Source: Setoptus koraiensis
Taxonomy: Eukaryota > Arthropoda
Assembly: GCA_048013815.1 (NCBI GenBank)
Contig: CM106586.1
Coordinates: 248,001 to 312,000, forward strand
DNA: 64,000 nucleotides
Direction of reading: 5' to 3'
Position numbers and translations under genes: made by a program
Notes under the pieces: generated by a model
Told to the model about the DNA's origin: nothing
Seen by the model: the letters and a program-made list of their open reading frames with translations, nothing else
The model's database searches: none
Shown: in pieces, positions 1 through 11,470 of the stretch
How positions within the stretch are numbered: the stretch's first letter is position 1
Layout: every line of letters starts with the position of its first letter

Positions 1-474
1 CATCTCCGTCGTCGCTCCCGCGACGACTACGTGCGACGGGAACCCTTCGGGTAGGGTTGATGAGCGCTTCGGATATCGGGCTGCGCCCTTTACCCTCCGC
101 TCACATGACTGCAATCCAGACACAGATGTTTGGAATGGCAGAAGAATACGATAATGCATGGTGCTGCGCATACGTGGCACAGAATGAGTCCGCTGAACGC
201 AACCGCACAGACCCGGCCACACCCTCGGATCAACTTGAACCTCTTTATCTATCGAACCGAAAGTCATAGGAATTTAATTTTGATGCTATTATGCTCCGCT
301 AGGTGTCTCCTATCATATTCTGGAATTTGGGAGCTCTATCTCGATATTTTCGTATCTCCGGAACCGGAAGTTTCCTGGCATCCGGAATACTAAATTCATA
401 GTATGGGTCCCCTACGGGGCTCTTGTGTGAAGTTTCATCGAAATCCGAGTGGGGACCTAATCGCTTCAACACCC
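1..474 (+). mobile_element. Right part of a TIR element with core 1 (cut by window edge)
   Basis: This is the right part of a GC-rich-core TIR element. The window opens inside core 1, recognisable by the hairpin GTCGTCGC/GCGACGAC, then GGGTAGGGTTGATGAGCG. The element ends at GGGGACCTAATCGCTTCAACACCC, the inverted form of the left end GGGTGTTG..CGATTAGGTCCCC seen in other copies. CCGGAAGT-type motifs lie in the right arm. The left end lies outside the window, so no target duplication can be read. Non-autonomous; no protein is supported. Confidence 0.8.
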
Positions 475-1436
475 CGATTTTGTATTGGATTAGGTCCCCA
501 AGCCTTTGCTCATGCGTAAGGTTGCGGGCAGGATATTTTTCGTGTGGGGTGCCTCCTGACTTTACTATTTGTGTATAAGGCCGCCCCTTATTTTTTCGGC
601 TTTCCTCTTTGCCTCTTCACTATCGACAGGTTTCGCTACTACCTTGTCAAGCTTTTTAAACCAGGTTGCGAGTAAGGCGTAAGATGTCTCACCCTGGTTA
701 GTTGCTCGCTTTAAATGACGTCGTGACCAGTTGCGGCGGCTGTTTTTGCGAAAGGGTTTGGTAGTGGAGGTGGTAGTGTTGGTAGTAGTGGGAGTGTTAG
801 TATCCACTGTAAAGTTAGGATGGTGAGAGGGAGGCTAGGTTAGGGACGCAATTAGTAACTAATTCAGACTCTGCCGTGGTAGGGGTAATGTTTCGCTTGT
901 TCAGTGGCAGTATGCGGACAACAGAGCCTGTAGAGCGACGACCGCGGACTCTCCTTGGCCTCGCTTGCTTCTACAGGGTGCTTCGTTATATTGTTGCTGA
1001 ACCAGGCTAGATCTTGTTGATCAGTTACCTTGCTACCCATAGTTCTGTATGTTTGTTAGCTTATTGGTACCTCGAGAGGTATTTAAAGGGGTATATAGAT
1101 AGAGGGGTATGCGTGCTGTGTGCAATGAGTGTGCTGTGCGTGTTGCGCGTTCTATATTTGCTGTGTTACTATGCGTACTGTGCGCGCTGTACGTGCGGTG
1201 CTTGTGTGCGGTGTTTGGGTGCAGAGTGTATGTGTGCGAAGTGTATGTGTGCTTACTCTTTGTGATTTAATTTTTGGGCAGAGCCTCCGGGCGCCTTTTT
1301 GATTTTATCATAAAAGTGGGCGTGGCTATGAATTGGTATTTGGACAGGGCCTCCGGCCGCCCTTTCGATTTTTGGGTTAAAATGGGCGTGACCGTGGGTA
1401 TATTGTTGACAAGGGCCTCCGGCCGACCTGTTGATT
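475..1436. other. No recognisable gene; small basic minus-strand ORF and TG-rich tract
   Basis: No gene was recognised here. A minus-strand reading frame at 565-807 would encode 80 residues. It begins with a Thr/Asn-rich stretch followed by a basic segment (KPFRKNSRRNWSRRHLKR), but I know no family for it. Positions 1095-1255 are a TGTGCG-rich low-complexity tract whose Cys-rich reading frame is probably spurious. Between 1275 and 1430 a short unit containing 'gggcctccggccg' recurs three times. Confidence 0.4.
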
Positions 1437-2081
1437 TTTAGCGCTGAATTTTAATTAAGTAGCTATTCGTGTGGTGATGATGGATACGTTTATTCACGTG
1501 AGTAGAACAAATCAGTGCAATTTTCTATCTAGGGAAAATTAGCACAAGGAAGGCATCGGGATGTATCTAGTAGGTTTCATCGTTCTAAATTTACCTAGTT
1601 TGTTAGTACAGTGGAAGCTAGGAGGCGGAGTCATTGGAAAACAATTATACAGTGGAAGCTGAGATGCTTACCAGACAAAATTAGAAGCAAGAATGCTAGC
1701 TGTTTACAAATTGGAATTAGCACTAGGGAAGCTAGAAAGGCAAAAACTAGGTAGATTTAGTACAATAGAACGCTTAAATGTTGGTTTATTAAATTTAACA
1801 CAGGAACAGCTAGGAGGCAGAATCACTAGGAAACAATGATACAGAGAAGACTGAGATGCAAACTAGGTGTATCTAGCAAAGTAGAAGGCTAGCTGTTGAC
1901 AATAAGGATCTAGCGCACGGGAAGTTAGTAGTCATTAAACTAGGAAATCACAGTACAGTAGAAGCTACTCAAGTTGACAAGTGTCTCGCAGCACAAGTTA
2001 TGCTATGATTAATCGAACAAGGTGAAAGTGACGAACTTGAAGCCGAGATGCCCATTAGAATGATTTAGCAGAGCAGAAGGC
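1437..2081. repeat. AT-rich mosaic: AGCGCTTAATTTT end plus TAGCACA-type minisatellite
   Basis: At 1437-1520 lies a recurrent end module: AGCGCTTAATTTTAATTAAG followed by TTTATTCACGTG and AGAACAAATCAGTGC. It is followed by degenerate tandem units containing 'gctaggaggcgga', 'acagtggaagctgagatgc' and 'tttagcaca' to about 2080. The same end module and the same units recur near 6500-7070, 7920-8260, 12600-13080 and 17520-17880. No coding capacity was recognised. Confidence 0.65.
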
Positions 2082-3864
2082 GGTCATTCTATACAAGAGC
2101 GCCACACTTTTTTCGAGGATTTTTGGGTATTTTCAGCTGGGGTATTGTACCCTGATACCCGATTGAGTATTCCGGAAGTGCGGAAATTCCTCGTTCCCGA
2201 GATAACCGAGGTACCGCTTAGTGGGTGTTTCTCAATACCCGACGACCGCGAGTGTTTTTAGGGGCATTTTTTTGGGGTAGCATGGGTGTTCCATGGTGGA
2301 GCAACTCATTGCGACCCAGTATGGGTACTTTTTGTGGTGAAGATAGTGACCCCGAGATCAAGCAAAAGTGGTCCGTGCCAGGGCGTAGGAAACTAACATT
2401 TACGGCGACCAAAAGAGATGGGGCCTCTGCAGACAAGCTTACTTTTGCAGATTTGAGCTTTGCATCGCTGGGCGATGAGTCTGCGTTTGATCTGAAAACT
2501 CGGCCTGCGGCCTCATAATTTGGAGGCCGTCACATCTCCGTCGTCGCTCCCGCGACGACTGCGTGCGACGGGAGCCCTCCGGGTAGGGTTGATGAGCGCT
2601 TCGGGTATTGGGCTACGCCCTCTACCCCCGCTCACGTGACTGCAAACCATGGGAAATTCTTGGTTGAAGAAATGCGACGATAGAAACTGAATTCATCACA
2701 ATGATGCGTATCATCAAGAATCGGAGAGATATCGGGATGAATTGGCGCGCGTACATACTCGTGCGCGCGGATGCTTCGTTCCGAGCGGAATACCCGCGCG
2801 GTTTTCCTGAATATCTCCGGAACCAGACGCCGCACAGGTGAAACGAACTCCGTTGTACTTAGCACGTCCGCATCCTGCTGTTCATCAAGTTTCATGGCTC
2901 TAGCTTGAATTTTGGGTTGTTGTAGCGATTAGGTCTCCACCCAGATTCTGATGAAACTTCCGGTATAGGTTCATATTGACCCAAATAAGACGAGGAAATT
3001 ACTCCGGAAGCCAGGAAACTTCCGGTTCCGGTTTGACATGAAGTTGAAGCAAGAGATCTGAAACTCACCAGACCGACGTTTCAGAGAACGCTGAACAGAA
3101 TAGCATACTTTTCAGCTCTGTGAGACTTCCGGTTCTCAGGATATCGGCTTATTTATAGGTTTGGAAGACCGGAAGTTGACGAATCTCAGCTTCGCTTCAC
3201 TCGGGTATGAACCTGCGATAGGTCTGAGAACTCAGCCTGCGGCCTCGTAATTTGGAGGCCGTCACATCTCCGTCGTCGCTCCCGCGACGACTACGTGCGA
3301 CGGGAACCCTTCGGGTAGGGTTGATGAGCGCTTCGGATATCGGGCTGCGCCCTTTACCCTCCGCTCACATGACTGCAATCCAGACACAGATGTTTGGAAT
3401 GGCAGAAGAATACGATAATGCATGGTGCTGCGCATACGTGGCACAGAATGAGTCCGCTGAACGCAACCGCACAGACCCGGCCACACCCTCGGTTCAGCTT
3501 GAACCTCTTTATCCACCGGAACGGAAGTAATAGAAAATTAATTTTGATGCCATTATGCTCCGCTAGGTGTCTCCTATCTAATTCCTAAATTTGGGAGCTC
3601 TATCTCGATATTTTCGTATCTCCGGAACCGGAAGTTTCCTGGCATCCGAAATACTAAATTCATAGTATGGGGCCCCTACGGGGCTCTTGTGTGAAGTTTC
3701 ATCGAGATCCGAGTGGGGACCTAATCGCTACAACACCCGAATTTTGTGTGAAACCGCAAGTTTCCGCACTTCCGGACTAGCGAATCCGTTGTTTGGGGGC
3801 CCTTCGGGGCCCATGTCTGAAGTTTGGTTGAAATCTGAGCGTGGCACTATTCGCTAGAACACCC
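2082..3864 (+). mobile_element. Chimeric TIR element (outer copy), split by a nested copy
   Basis: The left end starts GGTCATTCTATACAAGAGCGCCACAC (B-type arm), followed by a B arm containing 'ggtattccggaagtgcgg'-like sequence to about 2260. Core 1 lies at about 2490-2640 (GGCCTGCGGCC, GTCGTCGC/GCGACGAC hairpins). The right arm resumes at 3747 and ends at CACTATTCGCTAGAACACCC. The ends are inverted relatives of each other. The internal segment 2915-3738 is a second, later element. Its target site continues exactly across the gap, so the outer copy is about 960 bp without the insert. No target duplication for the outer copy was identified. Confidence 0.7.
2915..3738 (+). mobile_element. Nested TIR element with core 1, 8-bp TSD GAATTTTG
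   Basis: An 824-bp element flanked by perfect 8-bp duplications GAATTTTG at 2907-2914 and 3739-3746. The left end is GGTTGTTGTAGCGATTAGG and the right end CCTAATCGCTACAACACCC. Arms of roughly 150 bp carry the palindrome-like block CCGG..TTCCGG, and core 1 lies at about 3225-3380. Removing it restores continuity with the outer copy. No transposase is encoded. Confidence 0.88.
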
Positions 3865-3866
3865 GA

Positions 3867-4814
3867 ATTTTCAATTTCGAATTTCGATTTGCCATCACCG
3901 AACCCCTCACAGATTTGACCTAGTCAAATCTCCATAGGATTGCATGCGAAAAATTCTCGATTTAAGCGATAATGGACCAGGTCGAATCTACATAGGAATA
4001 CATGTGTAATGTCTAGCAGGATTCTCACAAATTTGACTAAGTCAAACCTCCATAGGATTACATAGTCACGTGAATAAACGTATCCAACATCACTACCCCA
4101 GTAGCTACTTAATTAAAATTAAGCGCTAATAAACAAGTAATTCTGATTTTATCAGTATCAAGAGCGCTTAATTTTGTCAGTTGATAATTTGCGGATATCA
4201 AATTTCGAATCTCCATAGGGTTAACATGTGTAATGTTTAGATACTTTAACACGGGAATTGAGAGACTCAATCTCCCCAGAGTCAAGGGTGTAGATTGCTA
4301 ACAACGCACGAGACATGTAATCAATAATCTGTAAACAAGTAAAGGAGCCAGGTATCTACACTCTAAATTGAACAATTAATACTGATCAAATCAGTATTTC
4401 GAGCGCTTAATTTTTTAGCGCTTAATTTTTTTGAATTAAGTAGCTATTGGGATGGGTCTGGGTGCTACGTTTATTCACGTGGGTAGAACAAATCAGTGCT
4501 TTTTTTAACTAGAAACAAGTGATGCTGATTCGATCAGTATCTCGAGCGCTTAATTTTTTGGATAGACGAGTATCGTTGGAATATGGATGCGAGTATGTGA
4601 CAACATGTCGGAGATAAACATCTATGCCTGTCGATCAGAGTAGCCGAAAAGATGACAGAATGAATACAAGTTCTCCAAATTTCTATCGCAGCATGATACA
4701 CATGTGGATTGTTTGCGTATGGATTGGGGAAGGTTCTAATAGTCAGTTTCGCCGCAATGAGTAATTGAGTTAGACACAACGATTAGTCAATAGCGCAGAC
4801 TTTGTTATAGTGCA
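3867..4814. repeat. AT-rich mosaic with several recurrent ends
   Basis: The stretch holds recurrent end modules at about 4070-4130 (CACGTGAATAAACGTA, TTAATTAAAATTAAGCGCTAA), 4133-4170, 4370-4415 and 4515-4560 (hairpin ATACTGAT..ATCAGTAT followed by GAGCGCTTAATTTT). Between them are a 62-bp-type unit ('ctccatagggttaacatgtgtaatg', about 4205-4270) and 'aaatttgacctagtcaaatctccat' units. The short minus-strand reading frame at 4534-4779 has no recognised family and is probably incidental. Confidence 0.6.
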
Positions 4815-5710
4815 TCAATTTTGAATTTCGAAGTTCGAAATGTGACCATCGAACTTCGAATTGTCACCAACGAACTTCAAATTGTGACCATCGAACTCTG
4901 TACGAGCACCTGGAACTAGTATCGGAAATTCGAATTTTTCAATTTCGAAGTTCGAAATGTGACGATCGAACTATGACCATCGAACATCGAACTCTGACCA
5001 TCGAACTCCGACAATGCAGCTGAAACTATCATTGGGAATTCAAATTTTCAATGTTCGAATTTAGAATTTCGAAGTTCGAATTTCGAAGTTCGAATTGTGA
5101 CCATCGAATTGTGACTATCGAACATCGAACTCTGACCATCGAACTCCGACAATGCAGCTGAAACTATCATTGGGAATTCAAATTTTCAATGTTCGAATTT
5201 AGAATTTCGAAGTTCGAATTTCGAAGTTCGAATTGTGACCATCGAATTGTGACTATCGAACATCGAACTCTGACCATCGAACTCCGACAATGCAGCTGAA
5301 ACTATCATTGGGAATTCAAATTTTCAATGTTCGAATTTCGAATTTCGAAGTTCGAATTGTGACCATCGAACTCTGACCACCGAACTCTGACCATCGAACA
5401 TCGAACGAGCAGCTGTAACTCTCATCAGAAATCCGAATTTTCAATTTAGAATTTCGAAGTTCGAATTTCGAAGTCCGAATTGTGACCATCGAATTGTGAC
5501 TATCGAACATCGAACTCTGACCATCGAACTTCGACAATGCAGCTGAAACTATCATTGGGAATTCAAATTTTCAATGTTCGAATTTCGAAGTTCGAATTGT
5601 GACCATCGAATTGTGACTATCGAACATCGAACTCTGACCATCGAACATCGAACGAGCAGATGAAATTCTTATAAGAAATTCGAATTTTCAATTTTGAAGT
5701 TCGATTTGTC
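4815..5710. repeat. Minisatellite of TTCGAA-rich units, about 130 bp
   Basis: The tandem array is built from short motifs such as TTCGAATTTCGAAGTTCGAA and 'gtgaccatcgaactctgacc'. They are organised into larger units of roughly 128-138 bp marked by 'gacaatgcagctgaaactatc' (near 5020, 5148 and 5286). A related array lies at 41755-42320 in the opposite orientation, with smaller pieces at 5950-6200 and 60355-60570. No credible protein; reading frames simply follow the repeat. Confidence 0.85.
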
Positions 5711-7189
5711 ACCACCGAACTCCTCACAAATTCGACCTAGTCAAATCTACATAAGATCGCATACGAAATATTTTCGAGTGAAGCGATAATAAACCAAGTC
5801 AAATCTGCATAGTAATACATATGTAATGTCTAGCAGGATTCTCACAAATTTGACCAAGTCCAACCTCCATAGGATTACATAGTCACGTGAATAAACGTAG
5901 AGCCCAGAACCATCCCAATAGCTGCTTAATTAAAATTAAGCGCTAAAAATCGAATTTTCAATTTCGAAGTTCAGATTTTTACAATCGAACTTCGAATTGT
6001 TACCATCAAACTCTGACTATCGAACTTTGACCATCGGACTACGAACACTGAACCACAAACTCTGTACTAGCAGCTGTAACTCTTATCAGAAATCCGAATT
6101 TTCAATTTCGAACTTCGAATTGTGACCATAGAACTCCGACCATCGAACGTCGAACGGGCAGATGGAACTGTCATCAGGAATTCGAATTTACAATTTCGAA
6201 TTTTGATTTGTCACCACCGAACCCCTCACAAATTTGACCTAGTCAAATCTCCATAGGATTGCATACGAAATATTTTCGAGTGAAGCGATAATAGACCAAG
6301 TCGAATCTTCATAGCAATACATGTGTAATGTCTAGCAGGATTCTCACAAATCTGACTAAACCTCCATAGGATTACATAGTCACATGAATAAACGTATCCA
6401 ACATCACTACCCGAGTAGCTACTTAATCAAAATTAAGCGCTAAAAATTGTCAAAATCGTCAAAGTCAAATCTCCATAGGGATAACATTGTTAACGTTTAG
6501 ATACCTTGAATGGTTGAGCAGTTTCTGCTGTGCTGTAATCTCTTAGCTACAACGCATCTAGCTTACCTTGCACTAAATCAGAATTGTAGACAGCTAGCCT
6601 TCTGCTGTGCTAAATTCATCTAGATAGCATCTCAGTATTGAGCGTGCTACACTCGTCTAGTTTCAGCCACATCAGCATTGACAGTGCTGAGAAGCAGTAG
6701 TTATTCTGAATAGTATCTACTGTTGTACAATCTCCTAGTTCCAACACCTCTAGCTTCCAGTGCACTAAATCCGAATTGTATACAGCTAGCCTTCTGCTGT
6801 GCTAGATTCATCTAGTTAGCATCTAAGCTTTAAGCGTGCTAATCGCGTCTAGTAAGTGAACGCGCATAGCATTCTATGTGCTAAATTCAACTAATCGACA
6901 TTGTAAGCGTTGAGTGTTCTAAATTTATCTAGTTTATTTCTCATAGTACAGCCTTCACCGTGCTATTTTTTCCTAGTTGAAAAAAGCACTGATTTGTTCT
7001 ACCCACGTGAATAAACGTATCCATCCGACCCACATCAATAGCTACTCAGTTAAAATTAAGCGCTAAAAAATAGCACGGTGTAAGCTGTACTATGAGAAAT
7101 AACTAGATAAATTTAGAACACTCAAAGCTTACAATGTTGATTAGTAAAGTTTGGCACACAGAATGCTATGCGCGCCAAACACTAACTAG
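5711..7189. repeat. AT-rich mosaic with three CACGTG/TTAATTAA ends and minisatellite
   Basis: Recurrent end modules occur at 5880-5947, 6378-6450 and 6985-7075, each with CACGTGAATAAACGTA and a TTAATTAAAATTAAGCGC-like stretch. Units of the TAGCACA/CTAGCTT type fill 6480-6985. The tract 7076-7189 continues the inverted form of these units up to the solo LTR target site. No gene was recognised. Confidence 0.6.
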
Positions 7190-7916
7190 TGTTAAGAAGT
7201 GCTCTAAAACAGCCTAGACCGGTTCACCCATTCACGTAAAAGCGCGCATACCTACGGCACACACTCAAAGTGCAGTAGCACATGGCACACATAGCATACG
7301 CAGCACACACTCAGCGCGCTCACACAGCGTCCACAGCACACAGCACACACACAGCGTCCACACAGCACACACATGTAGTGTGGTAGCTTATACCGCACTC
7401 AGCACACACAAGCACAAGCACAGAAGTGCATACACTAATGTACTACAGCACACAGAAGCGAGTACACTAACTTACTAGCACAGAGCGCACGCGACAATTT
7501 TTCACCCTATATGCTTCGATATGCACCGTACTTGTCAAGATATTCACCGTTAGATGGGTGCATATTGATGTAGACATATTGAGCAATTAACCAATGAGTG
7601 ACCACAGCTAGGTCAACGAGTCATATGCATTAATTGAACAATTAAACAGTTATTTCCGCGTGCTACAAGTATAAAAGTAGAGCTCATCGACAAGTGAAAG
7701 TCATTCGAGCAGAGCTATCAAACACCACGCACCACAATAGACAATACATTGGACAACTAGGATACGCTATACAGACAAACTACACCATAGTACGCATGTT
7801 TAAACCAGTATCTAATCAATAAAGTAGTATACAAAAAAGCAAATTAGTTCACGCCCATTTCATCTCTAAACGCACAGCGGTGTGCGCACATCTACCACTG
7901 AACGCCAAACTTAACA
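7190..7916 (+). mobile_element. Solo LTR, 727 bp, TSD CTAG
   Basis: The segment starts TGTTAAG and ends CTTAACA, a perfect 7-bp terminal inverted repeat. It is flanked by the 4-bp duplication CTAG at 7186-7189 and 7917-7920. Inside are a TATA box (TATAAAAG at about 7671) and an AATAAA signal (about 7819), spaced as in an LTR promoter/poly(A) region. The flanks join into the local minisatellite unit, which supports a clean insertion. No internal retroelement sequence remains, so it is a solo LTR left by recombination. The 4-bp duplication fits Ty3/gypsy-type integration. Confidence 0.85.
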
Positions 7917-7920
7917 CTAG

Positions 7921-8687
7921 ACGCGATTAGCACGCTCAATGCTGAGATGCTAGCTAGATGAATTTAGCACAGCAGAAGACTAGCTGTCTACAATTCGAAT
8001 CTAGTGCACTGGAAGCTAGAGGCGTCAGAACTAGAAGATTGTAGAACAGTAGAAGCTATTCAGAATAACTACTGCCTATCAGCACTGTTAATGCTATTGT
8101 AGATAAAACTAGACGAGAGTAACACGCTCAATGCTGCGATGCTAACTAGATGAATTTAGCACAGAGGAAGTCAAGCGGCGTACAATTCGGACTTAGCGCA
8201 CGGGAAGCTAGGAGCGTTGTAACTAGAAGATTACAGCACAGCAGAAACTACTCAATATAACTAGTAAGTCCTTCTAGTATTTGTGATACGCAATCAGATA
8301 TGCAAAGGTGCTTCACAGTATGAGTCGGTTGTGAAAGAGTATGACTTCATTGAGAGGTGTATTTGCTTCTCATATTGCACCTGCTGATTGTATTCTTCGT
8401 GAGCCGCGCCCCTACTACCGTAGGTGTGAGTTAGTGATGGGGACGGGTCGGTGACAATTCTTGAATAATTCTTGTATAATTCCTGTGAAATGCACGAATT
8501 TAGTATCCACCATCATACCGTGCATGAATATTCATGCATGATTTATAGGATCCAACAGCACTACATCATAAGCACTTAATTGAAATTAAGCACTAAAAAC
8601 CTGTCAGAACGCAGAAATTTCCCTGACTATAGTTGTCAGCACGCAGAAATTTCACCGAGGAAACCTGTCAGCACGCAGAAATTTCGG
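7921..8687. repeat. Minisatellite and AGCACTTAATT end module
   Basis: Units containing 'gagatgctagctagatgaatttagcacag' continue to about 8260. Positions 8520-8598 hold a variant end module (GGATCC, CTTAATTGAAATTAAGCACTAA). Positions 8600-8690 hold three copies of a 'ctgtcagcacgcagaaatttc'-like unit. No gene was seen. Confidence 0.55.
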
Positions 8688-9453
8688 TTTTACTGGAGAA
8701 TAGTGCCGCACTTTTTTCGAGGTATTTTGGGTATTTTTGGGTAGGGTATCGTACTCTGGTACTGAGATAGGTAATCCGGAAGTGCGGAAATTTCTAGTTC
8801 CCGAGATAACCGAGGTACCGCACGGTAGGCGTTTCTTGATACCCGACGACCGCTAGCGGTTTCTGGGGTATTTGTTAGGGTATCTTCACTATTTTTTGGT
8901 AGTCAAACTTATTCCAGACCGATCTGGGTAAGAAGATATTCAATAAAAAGGCTTGGAGTTTGGCCAACAACAGCAATCCTACAAATTTGAGCTTCGCTGC
9001 ACTCGAACATGAGCCTGCGATTGTTCTGAGAACTCGGCCTGCGGCCTCGTAATCTGGAGGCCGTCACATCTCCGTCGTCGCTCCCGCGACGACTGCGTGC
9101 GACGGGAACCCTTCGAGTAGGGTTGATGAGCGCTTCCGTGCAGCCTCCGCTCACATGACTGCAATCCATACACGAAAGTAGGTTGTGCAACAGACTGTCT
9201 ACTGTCGAATTCCATTACTATCGCTCATTATCTCAGAAACCGGAAGTCCAACAGAAATCAAAATGACTTCATCGTGCTCAGCACAGTCACATAAGGCTAA
9301 GTTTCAAGGCTATATCTGCAAGTTTATCTAAAACCGGAACCGGAAATTTTCGCACGTCCGGACCACTCAAAGAGTTCTCAGGGGGCCCTACGGGTCCCAT
9401 GTGTTGGTTGTTTCATCCAATTCGGAGTGTGGCGCTATTCCATAGAATACCCC
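8688..9453 (+). mobile_element. Chimeric TIR element with B-type left arm and core 1
   Basis: The left arm resembles other B arms (GAATAGTGCCGCACTTTTTTCGAGG, then repeated GGGTATTTTTGGG and 'ccggaagtgcggaaatt'). Core 1 is at about 9020-9170, slightly shortened on its right side. The right arm ends GTGGCGCTATTCCATAGAATACCCC, the inverse of the B-type left end. Target duplication not identified. No transposase. Confidence 0.7.
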
Positions 9454-10162
9454 AAGTTTTTGCCGACCAATAATCGAAATTTGTTTTTGCTGAATTCGGT
9501 TAGAGCACACTCAGATGCACCTAGCGATGTTGAATTCATGACCGAATGACGTACATAACAGAAGTTATTCGAGAAATGGTATGCAGGACTAGTGGCAGGA
9601 TCGTGTGCATCTGACTAAACTGCGCAGAACAGAATTCGGCACAGCGGTCAAAATACACAATTTGAATTTCGCTGACCGCATCCGGTTGCATACACGTGTT
9701 GCACTCTACCAGTCTGGGTCATCAGTTTGACGATTCAGTAGCATATTTGAGATAATTCATAATAATAAGTTAGATAATTCAACATATAAGGTACGACAAT
9801 CCAGAATAATAAGTAAGACAGTTCAGGGTCATCGATCATCACAAGTATCAACTCAATTCTAATATAGTTTAGTAAGTATATTATCCAATTCATCAGCAAT
9901 CAAGATGCCACGAAGAGCAAGCGTTAAGAACTACAAATATCGGTTGTTGTAGCGATTAGGTTCCCACCGAGATTCTAATGAAACTTCCGGTATAGGTTCA
10001 TTTTGACCCAAATAAGACGGAAAATTGATACTGATCTTATCAGTATCAAGAGCGCTTAATTTTGTGAGTTGGTAATTTGCAGATATCAATTTTTGAATCT
10101 CCTAGAGTTAACATGTGTAATATCTAGATACTTTAACACAAGGATTGAGAGACTCAAATCTC
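9454..10162. other. No gene; TIR-arm fragment and 62-bp repeat unit
   Basis: Positions 9454-9940 show nothing I recognise. Positions 9942-10023 are an isolated left TIR arm (GGTTGTTGTAGCGATTAGG to AAATAAGACGG) without its partner. Positions 10028-10065 are the hairpin end module (ACTGATCTTATCAGT, then AGAGCGCTTAATTTT). Positions 10085-10162 are a partial 62-bp minisatellite unit that forms the left flank of the next element. Confidence 0.5.
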
Positions 10163-11024
10163 GGGTGTTCTTGTGATTAGGTCCCAGCGCCGATCATCAC
10201 GAAACTTGACACACGGGTCCCGCAGGGGCCTCACATCATGGATTAGGTGGTCCGGAAGTGCGGAAACTTCTGGTTCCGGTTTTACATAAAGTTTAAGCTA
10301 GAGCTCTGAAAATTGAGAATCAGGTAGATGACCATTAGCGGAGCACGATGAAATAAAAATCCAACAAAATCCGGTATCATTTTCGGTTTGCTAGATATCA
10401 AGGTTCAACTGAAATTAGAGGTGCGGCCGGGCCTGTGCGATTGCGGTAAGCGGGCCCATACTGTGCACAGACTGCGCAACACCATGTATTAGCTTGTAAT
10501 CCAGATGTTCCTACTTGTCTCATCCTTATTTTTTATTCCCCCCTCATTTGTGCATGGATGTTGCAGTCATGTGAGCGGAGGGTAGAGGGCGCAGCCCGAT
10601 ACCCGAAGCGCTCATCAACCCTACCCGAAGGGTTCCCGTCGCACGCAGTCGTCGCGGGAGCGACAACGGAGATGTGACGGCCTCCAGAATACGAGGCCGC
10701 AGGCCGAGTTCTAAGAACAATCGCAGGCTCATCCCTGAGTGTAGCGAAGCATGAATTTGGCAACTTACGGTCTCTCAACTCTTGAGATATCGCTATAACC
10801 AGAGAACCGGAAGTAGTGAAGAGCTGAAAATTATGTCATCGTGTTAATCGTCATCTAAAACGTCAGTCTGGTGAGTTTCAACTCTCTAGAAGCAACTTAT
10901 GGTAAATCTGGAACCGGAAGTTTCCGCTTTTCCGGACCACTTTTCCCGATGGTTTTGGGTCAAGGTGAACCTGTACCGGAAGTTTCATCAGGATCGGCGC
11001 TGGGACCTAATCGCTAGAACAACC
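10163..11024 (-). mobile_element. TIR element with core 1 inverted, TSD CAAATCTC
   Basis: An 862-bp element between perfect 8-bp duplications CAAATCTC (10155-10162 and 11025-11032). The left end is GGGTGTTCTTGTGATTAGG and the right end CCTAATCGCTAGAACAACC. Core 1 lies in reverse orientation at about 10560-10715. It inserted into the 62-bp minisatellite ('gagactcaaatctccatag'). Numerous CCGGAAGT-type motifs lie in both arms. Non-autonomous. Confidence 0.88.
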
Positions 11025-11470
11025 CAAATCTCCATAGAGTTAACATGTGCAATGTTCAGATACTTCAACACGGGAATCATATTTCAAAACTCCATAGGGT
11101 TAACATTTGTAATGTTTAGATACTTCAACACGGAAATTGAGAGACTCAAATCTCCATAAGGTTAACATGTGTAATGTTTTGATACTTTAACACGTTACGT
11201 TACGGTTAAGATTTGTAATCAACAATTTGTAAACAAGTAAACGAGCCAGCAATCTACACACGAGACTGTGAAGCAACAACATGTAAACAAATTTTGAACA
11301 GCTAGAATGTGATGATGAGGCGGCAGATTTAGATTTCGATCATATCTGTAGCTCACTGTGTATTAGGGAGCGGAGCTTCTCAAGTCTCAATCAAGCTGCA
11401 GCTTACTGTGTGCTGAGGAGGTGAAGTGACTTAAGTCTCAAACTAGTGTGTAGATTACTGTGTTAAGGAG
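11025..11470. repeat. 62-bp minisatellite and CTCCCT/AGCACACAG repeat
   Basis: Positions 11025-11200 hold about three copies of the 62-bp unit ('gactcaaatctccatagggttaacatg', 'atactttaacacggg'). Positions 11200-11330 match the mosaic flanks seen at 59940-60120 in inverse orientation ('acatgtaaacaaat', 'tagaatgtgatgatgagg'). Positions 11340-11470 hold degenerate units with 'agctcactgtgtattagggagcgg', related to those at 13375-13480 and 59640-59905. Confidence 0.6.

Noticed and set aside
1014-1265. Cys-rich 83-residue frame
   Set aside because: It follows a TGTGCG/TGTGCTG low-complexity tract and has no recognisable domain.
4815-5710. Telomeric or centromeric array
   Set aside because: The TTCGAA-rich motifs are irregular and short, with larger 128-138 bp units; nothing resembles a known telomere repeat, and centromere identity cannot be judged from sequence alone.
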